Shown: positions 17,475 to 27,185, counted from the first letter of the stretch. The stretch is 64,000 bases of DNA from Chitinophaga fulva (GCF_012927205.1 NZ_JABBGC010000002.1:310001-374000); one strand, 5' to 3'. Translations and numbers: made by a program. The notes: generated by a model from the letters alone, not told the origin.

Positions 17475-17585
17475 CTATCTTTTTTTGCTTCTCATTTCCT
17501 TGCGTTCATCGAAGAAGTAAGCCAACAGTCTGTAGACCCAGATGCCGACGATAGCGTACATAAAGTAAGTAAGGTAAATACTCAT
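17475..17585 (-). CDS. 36-residue membrane microprotein
   Basis: A short frame of 36 residues on the - strand: ATG at 17585, TAG at 17477-17475. The product has one hydrophobic helix (about residues 4-25: YLTYFMYAIVGIWVYRLLAY) followed by a charged tail (DERKEMRSKKR), which obeys the positive-inside rule for a membrane anchor. The gene lies in an otherwise empty 470-bp gap, between an inverted repeat and an AT-rich region. I do not recognise a family. The clean amphipathic design argues for a real gene, but conservation was not checked. Confidence 0.5.
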   Translation of the reverse strand: MSIYLTYFMYAIVGIWVYRLLAYFFDERKEMRSKKR

Positions 17586-17846
17586 AACATAACATTTTCG
17601 GGTTAATCAATTTTTTGTCAGAACGATATTTTCAAAAAGGGTGCCAATTAGGGGTTCGTAACTTAAAAGCAAAGATATATACAATAAATATCAAATAGTT
17701 ATAAAACTTTAATTAAATTTTTCACACTTTGTGAACATTTGGCAGTAACTATCTGTTGTAAAATTGATACTCAACCAGATACACTTTTTGTGGATTTTAT
17801 CACACTGAAGTGGGATTTTGACCATTACCCATGAAAAACCAATACA

Positions 17847-18053
17847 ATGAAAAAAATAGCCTGGATAGCCCTGGTAGCGGGCATCTTGTTAGCTACTGCT
17901 GCCTACATCACCGAAATCAATGACCTACCCGGTGCAGTAGAATTACGAACATTTGGATTTATCGGTTATATATTGATTATCAGTGCCGTCGCCTGGTTTT
18001 TGTTGCGTCGTTTATACGAATGGGATAAGAAGACGGATGCGCCCCGGGCGTAA
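17847..18053 (+). CDS. Small two-helix membrane protein, unknown function
   Basis: A 68-residue product with two hydrophobic helices (KKIAWIALVAGILLATAAY, residues 2-20, and FIGYILIISAVAWFLLRRLY, about 38-57) and a charged C-terminus (EWDKKTDAPRA). The start follows a run of AT-rich sequence. No family is recognised; the composition and layout resemble other small membrane proteins of Bacteroidota. Confidence 0.6.
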   Translation: MKKIAWIALVAGILLATAAYITEINDLPGAVELRTFGFIGYILIISAVAWFLLRRLYEWDKKTDAPRA

Positions 18054-18227
18054 AAAATAAAGGAATTATCCCGTTGGCCCCATTAACTCCAACCTGCTGT
18101 TTTTCATCTGTTTCCGCTCCGTTTCCCGCCGGATTTGTCTATCTTTGCGCTGCCTGACAAAAAACAGGCAACATTGACATACTCTTAAGACGAATCGATC
18201 AACCATCTGGCAGGACCAGGGTAGTGA

Positions 18228-18268
18228 TTGAAATTTTGTTCACAAGGCAAGTGTCCTTAAAATTTCAA
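18228..18268 (+). promoter_or_regulatory. Leader hairpin directly upstream of trhO
   Basis: A 10-bp stem TTGAAATTTT (18228-18237) with AAAATTTCAA (18259-18268) encloses a second stem AAGG/CCTT (18244-18247/18255-18258). It ends 4 nt before the ATG. A TATCTTTG -7 promoter box at 18140-18147 would place it inside the 5' leader, where it could hide the start codon region. Confidence 0.4.
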
Positions 18269-18272
18269 ACAA

Positions 18273-19289
18273 ATGGTATTACACAACAGAGTCTCCGCCG
18301 ACGAGCTCAGGAAGCGGCTATTTTTGGAAACATTTAAGCGCGTTACTATTTCCTTTTATCAGTACGCGAAAATTGAAGACCCGCAGGCTTTCCGCGATCA
18401 ACTTTACGAATCCCTCTTTAAACTGGACGTTTTTGGACGTATCTACGTGGCCCATGAAGGGATTAATGCGCAAATCAGCGTGCCGGAACACCATGTTGAA
18501 GCGTTCCGCGATACGCTTTATGCCATCAGTTTTCTGAATGGCATCCGCCTGAACGTTGCAGTGGACGATGACGGAAAATCTTTCTTCGTACTCAAAATCA
18601 AAGTGCGGGAAAAAATCGTGGCTGATGGTATTGATGATCCCACCTTTGATATGGCGAACCGCGGCAAATACGTGGACGCACAATCGTTTAATAAACTGAC
18701 AGACGACCCGGAAACGGTGATCGTGGACATGCGTAATCACTACGAATATGAAGTCGGACATTTTGACGGTGCCATCGAAGTGCCTTCGGATACTTTCCGC
18801 GATCAGCTACCCATGGCGGTAGACATGCTGAAAGATCAGAAAGACAAAAATATCATCATGTACTGCACCGGGGGAATCCGCTGTGAGAAAGCATCTGCGT
18901 ATATGTTGCACCACGGTTTTAAAAATGTTTTCCACCTAGAAGGAGGCATTATTGAATATACGAACAAAGCCAAACAACAAGGACTACCCGTTAAGTTTAA
19001 AGGCAAAAATTTTGTGTTCGATGACCGTCTGGGAGAAAGAATAAGTGAGGATATTATTAGCCAATGTCATCAATGTGGGGAACCATGTGATACACACACC
19101 AACTGTTTAAATGACGGCTGTCACCTTTTATTTATTCAGTGCGAATCCTGTGCCGCAAAATACGATGGTTGTTGCAGTGATGCCTGCAAAGAAGTGCATG
19201 CGTTACCGGAAGAAGAAAAAGCGGCCCTGCGTAAAGGAGTCGACAAAGGACTTATGTTCAACAAATCCCGCAGGAAAAGAATAAAATAA
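18273..19289 (+). CDS. trhO: tRNA uridine(34) hydroxylase, rhodanese family
   Basis: A 338-residue protein of the TrhO/YceA family, which makes 5-hydroxyuridine at the wobble position of tRNA using oxygen. It has an N-terminal ferredoxin-like region ([33 protein letters not shown]), a rhodanese domain (about 135-240) with the active-site C198 in [13 protein letters not shown], and a Cys-rich C-terminal zinc-like region (CHQCGEPC, then [16 protein letters not shown]). Length and all three regions match complete family members. The start is the ATG 4 nt after a leader hairpin. Two hairpins downstream separate it from the convergent efflux pump gene. Confidence 0.93.
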   Translation: MVLHNRVSADELRKRLFLETFKRVTISFYQYAKIEDPQAFRDQLYESLFKLDVFGRIYVAHEGINAQISVPEHHVEAFRDTLYAISFLNGIRLNVAVDDDGKSFFVLKIKVREKIVADGIDDPTFDMANRGKYVDAQSFNKLTDDPETVIVDMRNHYEYEVGHFDGAIEVPSDTFRDQLPMAVDMLKDQKDKNIIMYCTGGIRCEKASAYMLHHGFKNVFHLEGGIIEYTNKAKQQGLPVKFKGKNFVFDDRLGERISEDIISQCHQCGEPCDTHTNCLNDGCHLLFIQCESCAAKYDGCCSDACKEVHALPEEEKAALRKGVDKGLMFNKSRRKRIK

Positions 19290-19295
19290 AAAAAA

Positions 19296-19378
19296 CCGCC
19301 CCGCGTTGTTTCCTCTCGGCAGGGCGGAGTAGATATAATTATAAAATCAGTGTGGGCCGGACCGTCGTCCGGCCTTTT
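19296..19378. terminator. Terminator region between trhO and the RND pump gene
   Basis: Two hairpins: CCGCCC/GGGCGG (19296-19301/19322-19327), and GGCCGGAC/GTCCGGCC (19355-19362/19367-19374) with a CGTC loop followed by TTTTCCTTTTT. The second is a good rho-independent terminator for trhO; the first, preceded by a run of A, may serve the opposite strand. Confidence 0.75.
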
Positions 19379-19468
19379 CCTTTTTCATAACCATTCTATC
19401 AACCTATATGCGAACTAAAAGTTGATCATCTCCCGGTCAATCATTCGCCGGAAGGCGATATAATATCT

Positions 19469-22400
19469 TTATATGGCTGTTTTATTTTTGTATGCCCGGT
19501 AAAAAATAATCGGGAACACCAGCAATGTCAATACGGTTGCAGTAATCAAACCTCCAATCACCACAATGGCCAACGGCTTCTGTGTTTCAGAACCAATACC
19601 GTGTGAAAGCGCTGCGGGCACAAGGCCTATAGCAGCCATCAACGCGGTCATCACCACTGGCCGGATACGGCTCTGAACTCCCAGCTTAATAGCCTCATTC
19701 AGGTCTATTTTCGCCTGCAGGTTTTTGTGGAATACTGAGATCAGAATAACACCGTTCTGGATACAGATACCAAACAGGGCAATAAATCCTACGCCGGCAG
19801 AAATGCCGAAGTTCATACCTGTAACGTGCAAAGCGAGAATTCCCCCTATTAGTGCGAAAGGAACATTCATTAAAACCAGTCCGGCATCCTTCACACTACC
19901 CAGCATAATAAACAGCACCATGAAAATGGCAACAAGGCTGATAGGCACTACCTGTCCGAGTCTTTGGGTGGCGCGCACCTGGTTTTCAAACTCACCGGTC
20001 CAGCCTACACTGTACCCTTTGGGCAGTTTGATAACTTTATTAATTTTCTGCTGCGCTTCGCTGATAGTGGAACCGAGGTCACGGTCACGCACGGAAAATT
20101 TAATACCGATGAAACGTTTGTTGAGATCGCGGTAAATAAATGCCGGACCGGTAATGGTCTTGATCTCCGCAATTTCTTTCAGCGGCACTTTGTTGTTATT
20201 GATGGTTGGCACCATCAGATTGGCCAGGTCTTCCTCGTTTTTACGGTAGTTGGCATCATAACGGATACGGATATCGAATTTTTTCTCGCCTTCATACAGC
20301 TGTGTTGCGGTTTTACCACCAATCGCCATTTCAATCACCGCTTGTGCATCACCGGTAGATACGCCGTACTGGGCCATCTTGTTGTTGTCCAGGTCAATGC
20401 TCATCTCTGGTTGACCGATATTCCGTATCACACCAAGGTCCTTGATGCCCGGCACTGTTTTCAGCTGGGCAATCACTTGCTGGGACAAGGATTCCAGTTG
20501 AGACAGGTCGGCGCCGTATATTTTCACGCCATTGGCGGCTTTAAAACCGGCCACGGCTTCTGATACGTTGTCACTGATAGGCTGGGAGAAGTTGAGGATA
20601 ATGCCCGGGTATTTTTTCAGCCGGCCTTCCATCTGTGAAATCAGTTCATCCTGCGTGATCTTGCGTTTCCATTCATCTTTGGGCAGCAGGTCTACCTGGT
20701 ATTGCACAAAATAAAACCCGTTTGGATCGGTACCGTCGTTGGAGCGACCAACCTGTGACAGTACTCTTTTCACTTCAGGGAAACCGCCCAAATCCTCACG
20801 GATGCTGTGGGCCATGCGTGTGCTCTCTGTAAGCGACATGCTCATGGGCAGCTCGGTGGTTACCCAGAGAGAGCCTTCATTGAGCTGTGGCAGGAACTCC
20901 GTACCCAGGAACTTGGCGGACATAAAGGTCAACACCATAAAGGCCAGGGCACAGATAAGGCTCAGACGTTTGTTGCGGTAGGTCCAGTTGAATCCGCTGG
21001 TGACAATGCGGTCAAAGAAATTTACCACAAAGTTGTTCTTCTCCTTCACGTTTTTGTTGAGCAGGATAGAACAGAGTACTGGCACCAGCGTTAGTGTGAA
21101 CAGCAGTGCGCCCATCAGTGCGAAACCCAGTGTCCACGCCAGTGGAGAGAACATTTTTCCTTCTACTTTCTGGAAGGAGAAAATCGGTATCAGGGAGATA
21201 ATGATGATCAGTTTGGAGAAGAAGATGGCTTTAGCCAGTTCGCCGCCGGTCTGTTTGATCCATCCCAGTTTGGCCATCTTATTGAACCGCTCCATGCCGT
21301 ATTTATGGGCTTTGTGGTCCAGCATTACGAAGATGCCCTCCACCATTACCACTGCGCCGTCTATAATGATACCAAAGTCGATGGCGCCCATGGAGAGCAG
21401 GTTAGCGCTCATGCCTTTAATACGCAGGCACATGAAGGCAAAGAGTAATGCCAGCGGGATGATGATGGACACAATCACCGTGGTGCGCCAGTCGGCCATG
21501 AAGATAAATACGATCACGGTCACGAAAATGATCCCCTCTGCCAGGTTGTGCATCACCGTATGGGTACAGAACTCCATCAGGTTATCACGGTCGTAGAAGG
21601 TTTCCATTTTGATATCTTCCGGCAGCACGGTTTCGTTGAGCTCCTTCAGTTTATCTTTCAGGCGTTTGAGCACCTCAGACGGGTTTTCTCCTTTACGCAT
21701 CACCACGATGCCTTCCACGAGGTCGTCTGCTTGGTTGAGGCCCACCTGTCCTACACGCGGGGCGGAGGACTCATGTACGTTGGCGAGGTCTTTTACGAGC
21801 AGCGGCACACCGTTGATGTTCTGCACGATGATATTCTGGATATCGGAGATACTGTTGAGCAGGCCGATACCACGTACCACATAAGCCTGACCGTTTTTCT
21901 CGATCACATCGCCACCTACGTTCACGTTACTTTTAGTAACAACCTGGTAGAGTTCCAGCGGAGTGATGTCGTATTTGGCGAGGCGTACCGGATCGGCTGA
22001 AATTTCATAAATTTTTTCCTGTCCGCCGAAGGCAACCACGTCTGCCACGCCGGGAACGCTGCGTATCTGCCGGTCTATGACCCAGTTCTGCCAGGTCAGC
22101 AGGTCGCGTGAGTCACGTTTGTTGCTCTTAAGATAATAGCGGAAGATTTCCCCGGTAGGGCCGTAGGGCGGCTGTACTTCCGGTTCCGCGCCTTCCGGCA
22201 GGCCAATTCCTGCCAGCATATTATTCACTTGCTGGCGCGCAAAGAAGTCTTCTACATCATCTTCAAAGATGATTTTTACAACGGAGAGACCAAACATTGT
22301 TACGGAACGTACGCTGGTCTTACGTTGTACGGCGTTCATTGATACTTCGATGGGCAGGGTCACAAAACGCTCCACTTCCTGGGCGCTGCGGCCGTTCCAT

Positions 22401-22564
22401 TTGGTAACGATGACGATTTGAGTATTGGTAACGTCGGGAAACGCTTCGATGGGCGTGTGCAGGAACGAAAATACGCCTGCAATGATCAGTACGATCACGC
22501 CGATAAAAACAAAGAGTTTGTTCTTGAGCGAAAAAGCGACAATGTTTCTGATGAATTTATTCAT
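19469..22564 (-). CDS. CzcA/CusA-type heavy-metal RND efflux pump
   Basis: A 1031-residue inner-membrane pump of the HME-RND class that exports metal ions across the envelope with a proton gradient. The proton-relay motif of the class is in TM4: D396, D402 and E409 in GAIDFGIIIDGAVVMVEG. The typical N-terminal segment (PIEAFPDVTNTQIVIVTKW) and twelve-helix layout with two large periplasmic loops are present at full length. It is the last gene of an operon of outer-membrane factor, adaptor and pump, and lies downstream of a two-component system. The metal (Co/Zn/Cd or Cu/Ag) cannot be told from sequence by eye. Confidence 0.93.
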   Translation of the reverse strand: MNKFIRNIVAFSLKNKLFVFIGVIVLIIAGVFSFLHTPIEAFPDVTNTQIVIVTKWNGRSAQEVERFVTLPIEVSMNAVQRKTSVRSVTMFGLSVVKIIFEDDVEDFFARQQVNNMLAGIGLPEGAEPEVQPPYGPTGEIFRYYLKSNKRDSRDLLTWQNWVIDRQIRSVPGVADVVAFGGQEKIYEISADPVRLAKYDITPLELYQVVTKSNVNVGGDVIEKNGQAYVVRGIGLLNSISDIQNIIVQNINGVPLLVKDLANVHESSAPRVGQVGLNQADDLVEGIVVMRKGENPSEVLKRLKDKLKELNETVLPEDIKMETFYDRDNLMEFCTHTVMHNLAEGIIFVTVIVFIFMADWRTTVIVSIIIPLALLFAFMCLRIKGMSANLLSMGAIDFGIIIDGAVVMVEGIFVMLDHKAHKYGMERFNKMAKLGWIKQTGGELAKAIFFSKLIIIISLIPIFSFQKVEGKMFSPLAWTLGFALMGALLFTLTLVPVLCSILLNKNVKEKNNFVVNFFDRIVTSGFNWTYRNKRLSLICALAFMVLTFMSAKFLGTEFLPQLNEGSLWVTTELPMSMSLTESTRMAHSIREDLGGFPEVKRVLSQVGRSNDGTDPNGFYFVQYQVDLLPKDEWKRKITQDELISQMEGRLKKYPGIILNFSQPISDNVSEAVAGFKAANGVKIYGADLSQLESLSQQVIAQLKTVPGIKDLGVIRNIGQPEMSIDLDNNKMAQYGVSTGDAQAVIEMAIGGKTATQLYEGEKKFDIRIRYDANYRKNEEDLANLMVPTINNNKVPLKEIAEIKTITGPAFIYRDLNKRFIGIKFSVRDRDLGSTISEAQQKINKVIKLPKGYSVGWTGEFENQVRATQRLGQVVPISLVAIFMVLFIMLGSVKDAGLVLMNVPFALIGGILALHVTGMNFGISAGVGFIALFGICIQNGVILISVFHKNLQAKIDLNEAIKLGVQSRIRPVVMTALMAAIGLVPAALSHGIGSETQKPLAIVVIGGLITATVLTLLVFPIIFYRAYKNKTAI

Positions 22565-22611
22565 AATTCCTCTTCTTTAGAGCCAGGCTGGTGTATCATG
22601 CCATGACATAC

Positions 22612-23703
22612 TTAGTCTTTCAGTGCGTCGTAGATCAGCAGCTGATTTTTGGAAATCACTTTTTCGTCTGCCTGCAGGCCGGAGCTGAGGTAAGTCAGGT
22701 CACCGGAGGTTTTGGCAACTTCCACCCGCCTTACCGCGATGTTGAATTTGTCTTTGAATACCAGTACGTAGTTTTTGCTGTTGTCAAAGATGACAGCGGC
22801 AGATGGCACGGCGATTTTCTCGTCGTGGTCTGTGTACTTCACGTATACGGTGGCAAACATCTCCGGCTTGAGCAACATGTTTTTGTTGTCGATCCGGATA
22901 CGTACCTGCATGGTTTTAGTGGCAGGGTCGAGGAAATTATTGATCTTGTCTATCTTGCCATGGAAGGGCTCATCGGGATAACTTACAGTCACTACGTCCG
23001 CTTCATAGCCTTCCTTGATTTTGGCGATATCTGTTTCAAACACGTTGGCCATTACCCATACATCGTCCAGTTCGGAGATGGTGAAGATATTGGCGCTGTT
23101 GTCCGTACGGATCTCCATGTTGTTATTGATATTCTTTTCAATAATATATCCGGAGATAGGGGCGGTAACCAGGTAGGTGGCGCCTTTGCCTTTACGGTAT
23201 ATTTTAAAGAGGTCGTTGAGACGGGTGATTTCCGCATTGTTTTTCTGTACTTCCCCTCTGGCGTTCACCACATCTTTCTCCGTGCTCAGGCGGCTGTCGT
23301 ACAGGTCCTGTGCCACTTTCAGGTTCTTCTCGGCCACACCGCGGTCGGAACGGGCTTGTGCCAGTTGTTTTTCATAGTCTGCGATCTCGGCACTGTGTAT
23401 CACGGCCAGTACCTGACCTTTCTGGACATAGTCGCCCAGCTGCACTTTGATATCTTCCACATAACCACTCACCAGCGGGTATACTTTGAGTACCTTGCCA
23501 CCATTGGGGGCTACTTTACCAGAGAGCCGCACTTCGTTCATCACGGGTACCATATGAGCGGTATCGATGCGGATATTTTTTAACATGGTATCGCTGAGCA
23601 CAAAAGTGCTCTTCTCGGAATCTTCGGCCTGTGTGTGTTTGCATCCACTCCAGATAACTGCTGCCAGCAGCGAAAAGCCAACGATCAATATAGGCTGTTT
23701 CAT
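22612..23703 (-). CDS. Periplasmic adaptor (membrane fusion protein) of the RND metal pump
   Basis: A 363-residue lipoprotein: signal peptide with lipobox SGC (C21), then the adaptor layout of barrel-sandwich (KVAPNGGKVLKVYPLVSGYV; YVQKGQVLAVIHS), coiled-coil hairpin (about 110-165) and a second lipoyl half (VTAPISGYIIEKNINN). It joins the inner-membrane pump to the TolC-type channel. The gene begins 4 bp after the TolC-type gene stops and ends 47 bp before the pump gene, so all three are one operon. Confidence 0.92.
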   Translation of the reverse strand: MKQPILIVGFSLLAAVIWSGCKHTQAEDSEKSTFVLSDTMLKNIRIDTAHMVPVMNEVRLSGKVAPNGGKVLKVYPLVSGYVEDIKVQLGDYVQKGQVLAVIHSAEIADYEKQLAQARSDRGVAEKNLKVAQDLYDSRLSTEKDVVNARGEVQKNNAEITRLNDLFKIYRKGKGATYLVTAPISGYIIEKNINNNMEIRTDNSANIFTISELDDVWVMANVFETDIAKIKEGYEADVVTVSYPDEPFHGKIDKINNFLDPATKTMQVRIRIDNKNMLLKPEMFATVYVKYTDHDEKIAVPSAAVIFDNSKNYVLVFKDKFNIAVRRVEVAKTSGDLTYLSSGLQADEKVISKNQLLIYDALKD

Positions 23704-23707
23704 GCGC

Positions 23708-24985
23708 TTAGTTTTTAAATAATTCTTGTCCTGTGGCGTAATTGAGTTCTTCGTAAGCGTCTACCCGGTTGGATAAAAACTTATTGATGTTTTTAGCGTT
23801 GTCGCTATAGCTGTTGAAATAGTCGATGAACTGTAACAAGGAGATGTTGCCCTTGCTGAAGTTTTTGGCTACCTCGGAGATCAGGGTGTCAAACTCGTCC
23901 TGGAACTGGTGCAGGTCGAAGCTTTTATAACGCTTTTCCAGTGCTACGATGCGCTGATAGGCGTTGATCACTTCTGTCTGTGCAACGGACTGTTGTTGTT
24001 GCAATTGTTGTTTGCCGGCGCCGATTTGTAGCTGTGCTGCCCGGATATTGCCCTGGTTGCGGTTCCACAGCGGCAGGTCGATTCCCAGCGTAAGCCCCAC
24101 GAAATTGTCGATATAGCTGCCTTTTTTATCATAGGTGGCGCCTACATGCAAATCTGGTACGGCCATCGCTTTTTGCAGGCGGTAATTCAGTTCTGCGGTC
24201 TGGTATTGAGTGGCTGCGATGCGTACGTCCGGACGGTTGATGGCCACACTGTCGAGCAGGGATGATAATTCTATATGATCAAGCCGGTAGGTGGCGAGGT
24301 CGGCGGGTGTTACGACCGCTTCATAAAAATCCCGGCTATGCAGCAGCTGTTGCAGGTTTTTCTGCGCTTCCAGCTCTTCCTGTTTCAGGTCAGCATAGTC
24401 GTTTTCAATACCTACCTGTAAGGCCTGTAAGCGTACCAGGTCGGCATGTGCGACACTGCCTTTTTTATCGGCGGTCACATAGGCGTCAACGATGCGTTGC
24501 AGGTTCTCCAGTTGTTCTTTAAGGACTTTGCCGGTTTGGCGGCGATAGTACAGGGTGTAGAAGTTCTCACGCAATTGCAGGCGGAGGGTGCGCACCAACT
24601 CATCGAAGGTGGCCTCGTTCATTTTGGTGGCGGTGGCCGCCAGTTGAACATTTTTGTTGCGTTTGCCGGCCAGCTGTATCAGCTGGTCAATAGTGTACTG
24701 TGTTTCTCCTCCTTTGCCTACATTGAAAGGCTTGAACTTATCGGTGCTGCCGAAGCCCAATACAGTGCTGAAGGAGGGATTGTTCCACATTTTTGCCTGA
24801 CGCACCAATGCTTTGGATGCGTCGATTTGATAACGTTGTGCCAACAGTACATAGTTCCTGACCAGGAAGGAATCCTCGACGGCCTGTAAAGTGACCGTCT
24901 GGGTCGGAGTTTGCGCCTTTATCGGTTGAATAAAGCCCAGGCTGGCAACGCATACTGACAGAATCAGTCTCGTCTTGGTTCGCAT
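23708..24985 (-). CDS. TolC-family outer-membrane factor of the RND metal pump
   Basis: A 425-residue outer-membrane channel protein with a signal peptide (LILSVCVASLGFIQPIKAQ) and the long helical hairpin repeats of the CzcC/TolC family (KALVRQAKMWNNPSFSTVLG; then a second repeat NRPDVRIAATQYQTAELNYR and PLWNRNQGNIRAAQLQIG). It is the first gene of the efflux operon. The 115-bp upstream region has 11-bp-phased repeats that probably bind the response regulator encoded further upstream. Confidence 0.9.
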   Translation of the reverse strand: MRTKTRLILSVCVASLGFIQPIKAQTPTQTVTLQAVEDSFLVRNYVLLAQRYQIDASKALVRQAKMWNNPSFSTVLGFGSTDKFKPFNVGKGGETQYTIDQLIQLAGKRNKNVQLAATATKMNEATFDELVRTLRLQLRENFYTLYYRRQTGKVLKEQLENLQRIVDAYVTADKKGSVAHADLVRLQALQVGIENDYADLKQEELEAQKNLQQLLHSRDFYEAVVTPADLATYRLDHIELSSLLDSVAINRPDVRIAATQYQTAELNYRLQKAMAVPDLHVGATYDKKGSYIDNFVGLTLGIDLPLWNRNQGNIRAAQLQIGAGKQQLQQQQSVAQTEVINAYQRIVALEKRYKSFDLHQFQDEFDTLISEVAKNFSKGNISLLQFIDYFNSYSDNAKNINKFLSNRVDAYEELNYATGQELFKN

Positions 24986-25022
24986 AATGCCTATTTTTAT
25001 GACACAAAGCTCCCCAAGTGAA

Positions 25023-25066
25023 ATTAAAGACGGCTTTAAGACGTATTAAAAACACATTAAAATAGC
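25023..25066 (-). promoter_or_regulatory. 11-bp-phased direct repeats, likely response-regulator operator of the efflux operon
   Basis: Four consecutive 11-bp units read on the - strand as GCTATTTTAAT, GTGTTTTTAAT, ACGTCTTAAAG and CCGTCTTTAAT. A further TTTTAAT lies at 25078-25072. Direct repeats of 11 bp, one helical turn, are what OmpR/PhoB-type regulators bind as tandem dimers. They lie 38-82 bp upstream of the TolC-type gene and directly after the sensor kinase gene. Binding is inferred. Confidence 0.6.
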
Positions 25067-25100
25067 GCAAGATTAAAATCGTATTAGAAAAGAAGAGGGC

Positions 25101-26471
25101 TTACAAATGGGGGAGTATCACCGTGAAGGTGGTGCCTTCTTCGGCGGTGGAAGTTACCGTGATATGGCCGTTATGTATCTGGACGATCTTTTTACAGATC
25201 GATAAACCAAGGCCATGGCCGCGGGTTTGGTGGGCATTGTCGCCCCGGTAAAACGGCTCAAAAATTTTATTGATCTCTCCGGAAGGAATCGCAGGCCCCT
25301 GATTCCTGATCTGCACGGTGATGTATTGGGTGAAGAAATCGATAGACACATGCGCGCTCTTGTCAGGAGAAAACTTACAGGCGTTGTCAATCAGGTTCAG
25401 GAACAGCACTTTCAACAGGCTTTCGTTACCGAAACAGGTGACCAGCAGATCGATATCAGGTACCTTGACAAACTGGATATCCACTTTGCCAGGCGTCTTT
25501 TGTTTCAGCCGTATCAGGTTGGCCATGTCCATCAGCAGCTCATCTATGCGGACACTGTTGAATACAAACTGCTCCTGGTTCAGTTCTGACTGTGCCAGCT
25601 GCAGCAGTCCATTCGACAGGTCAGACAGGTTTTCCGCGTCTTCCAGTACCGATATCAGCAGTGCCTGATATTCTTCTTTGGTGCGTTCTTTGGAAAGCGT
25701 TACCTGCAACTGGCTGATAATGGCTGCCAGCGGGGTGCGCAGCTCATGGGAAGCATTGCTGACGAAACTTTTCTGCAGGTCGAACGAATCGCTGAGACGT
25801 TGCAACATGGTGTTGAAGTTGGCGCCCAGCGTGGCAATTTCATCTTTGCCTTTAACCGCTACCTGTGCATCCTGCATATTGCTGGCGTTGATCTTGTCTA
25901 CCTGCTGCACCAGCTTATCGATGGGCTGCACCATTTTGCGGGCGAAGAAATAGCCGACGCCCACCAGTATCGCTACGGCTGTGATCAGTTCTATCAACAG
26001 TATCTGGCGCAGGTTCTGGAGGTTCTGGAAGCCGTATTTGTCAAAAGACGAGACGATCACGATCACGGACACATCACCTTCTGTATAATAAACGCCTACC
26101 TGTTCACCGCTGCTTTTAATATTACTATATAACTTATTTTGTTTGATATAATCCAACAGGCTGCGGTGGGTGCGGATGGTGGTATCTTTGAGGTTGCTGT
26201 AAAGCAGGTCGTAGTCGGGATCGTATACGAGAATGGTTTCCTTGTAGAGGTCCTGGAAGGTGGTACGGTCCAGTTTCCGCAGCAGGTCTACTTTTACATT
26301 GCCATCTTCAATGATCACATTGGCGATGGAACGGGCGCGGTATTCCAGTCTTTCCAGGTATTCGGCACGTCTGGATTTGGAAGAGAAATAATAAGCCAGC
26401 ACGGCGAAGGCGATCAGCATCAGAGAGGCGGACAGCGTATAATACAGTGCTATTTTATATTTGATCTTCAT
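25101..26471 (-). CDS. Sensor histidine kinase (probable metal or envelope stress sensor)
   Basis: A 456-residue membrane kinase: TM1 (about residues 8-30), a periplasmic sensor loop of about 125 residues, TM2 (about 157-176), a HAMP linker (VQPIDKLVQQVDKINASNMQ), the phospho-acceptor H242 in SNASHELRTPL, and an ATPase domain with N box (NLIDNACKFS) and GHGLGLSI G box. It begins 6 bp after the response regulator gene and precedes the RND operon on the same strand, so it probably controls metal efflux, as CusS/CzcS do. The sensor loop lacks an obvious His/Cys cluster, so the signal is unclear. Confidence 0.92.
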   Translation of the reverse strand: MKIKYKIALYYTLSASLMLIAFAVLAYYFSSKSRRAEYLERLEYRARSIANVIIEDGNVKVDLLRKLDRTTFQDLYKETILVYDPDYDLLYSNLKDTTIRTHRSLLDYIKQNKLYSNIKSSGEQVGVYYTEGDVSVIVIVSSFDKYGFQNLQNLRQILLIELITAVAILVGVGYFFARKMVQPIDKLVQQVDKINASNMQDAQVAVKGKDEIATLGANFNTMLQRLSDSFDLQKSFVSNASHELRTPLAAIISQLQVTLSKERTKEEYQALLISVLEDAENLSDLSNGLLQLAQSELNQEQFVFNSVRIDELLMDMANLIRLKQKTPGKVDIQFVKVPDIDLLVTCFGNESLLKVLFLNLIDNACKFSPDKSAHVSIDFFTQYITVQIRNQGPAIPSGEINKIFEPFYRGDNAHQTRGHGLGLSICKKIVQIHNGHITVTSTAEEGTTFTVILPHL

Positions 26472-26477
26472 GCAGGA

Positions 26478-27164
26478 TTACTCTTCGGAGAGGTAATATC
26501 CCATGCCGGTTTTGGTATGCAGCAGTTTCTGCTCAAAGTCTTTGTCGATCTTTTTACGGAGGAAGTTCATATACACTTCGATCACGTTGGTACCGGTATC
26601 GAAGTCGATGTCCCACACTTTTTCAGCGATCGTGAGTTTGGAGATCACTTTGCCTTTATGGAGCGCCAGGAAATCGAGCAGCTGGTACTCTTTGGCGGTG
26701 AGGGCAATTTTTTTGCCGCCACGGGTGACTTCTTTCTTTTCTCTGTCTATCTCCAGATCGGCGATGGTGATTTTATATTGGGTGCTATGTGGCGCTTCAG
26801 AACCGGCCCGCTTTAGGAATACGCGGATACGTGCCAGCAGCTCCCGGAAATCAAATGGTTTTACCAGGTAGTCGTCGGCCCCCAGCTCAAAAGCCTGCAT
26901 TTTGTCTTCCACGCCACCCAGTGCGGTGAGCATGATCACAGGCACGCGGTTGTTTTTGCGGCGGATGACTTCGCATAGCTCATAACCGTTGTGATGGGGG
27001 AGGTTCAGGTCCAGAATGACAAGGTCGTAGTTATTGCTGGCAGCAAGGCTTTTGCCCATGCGGCCGTCATAGGCCACATCTACCTCGAAGCCGTTTTCTT
27101 CAAGGCCTTTTTTAACGGCATTGGCTACTTTGACTTCATCTTCTACCACCAGTATTTTCTGCAT
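26478..27164 (-). CDS. OmpR/PhoB-family response regulator
   Basis: A 228-residue two-domain regulator. The receiver has acidic pocket E9/D10, phospho-acceptor D52 (LVILDLNLP), the TAL switch region and K in LVKPFDF. The winged-helix DNA-binding domain spans about 128-226 (LTAKEYQLLDFLALHKGKVI; TNVIEVYMNFLRKKIDKDF). It is cotranscribed with the sensor kinase and likely acts on the 11-bp-phased repeats in front of the efflux operon. Confidence 0.93.
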   Translation of the reverse strand: MQKILVVEDEVKVANAVKKGLEENGFEVDVAYDGRMGKSLAASNNYDLVILDLNLPHHNGYELCEVIRRKNNRVPVIMLTALGGVEDKMQAFELGADDYLVKPFDFRELLARIRVFLKRAGSEAPHSTQYKITIADLEIDREKKEVTRGGKKIALTAKEYQLLDFLALHKGKVISKLTIAEKVWDIDFDTGTNVIEVYMNFLRKKIDKDFEQKLLHTKTGMGYYLSEE

Positions 27165-27185
27165 ATAGGACTTTTAAAATTACGG

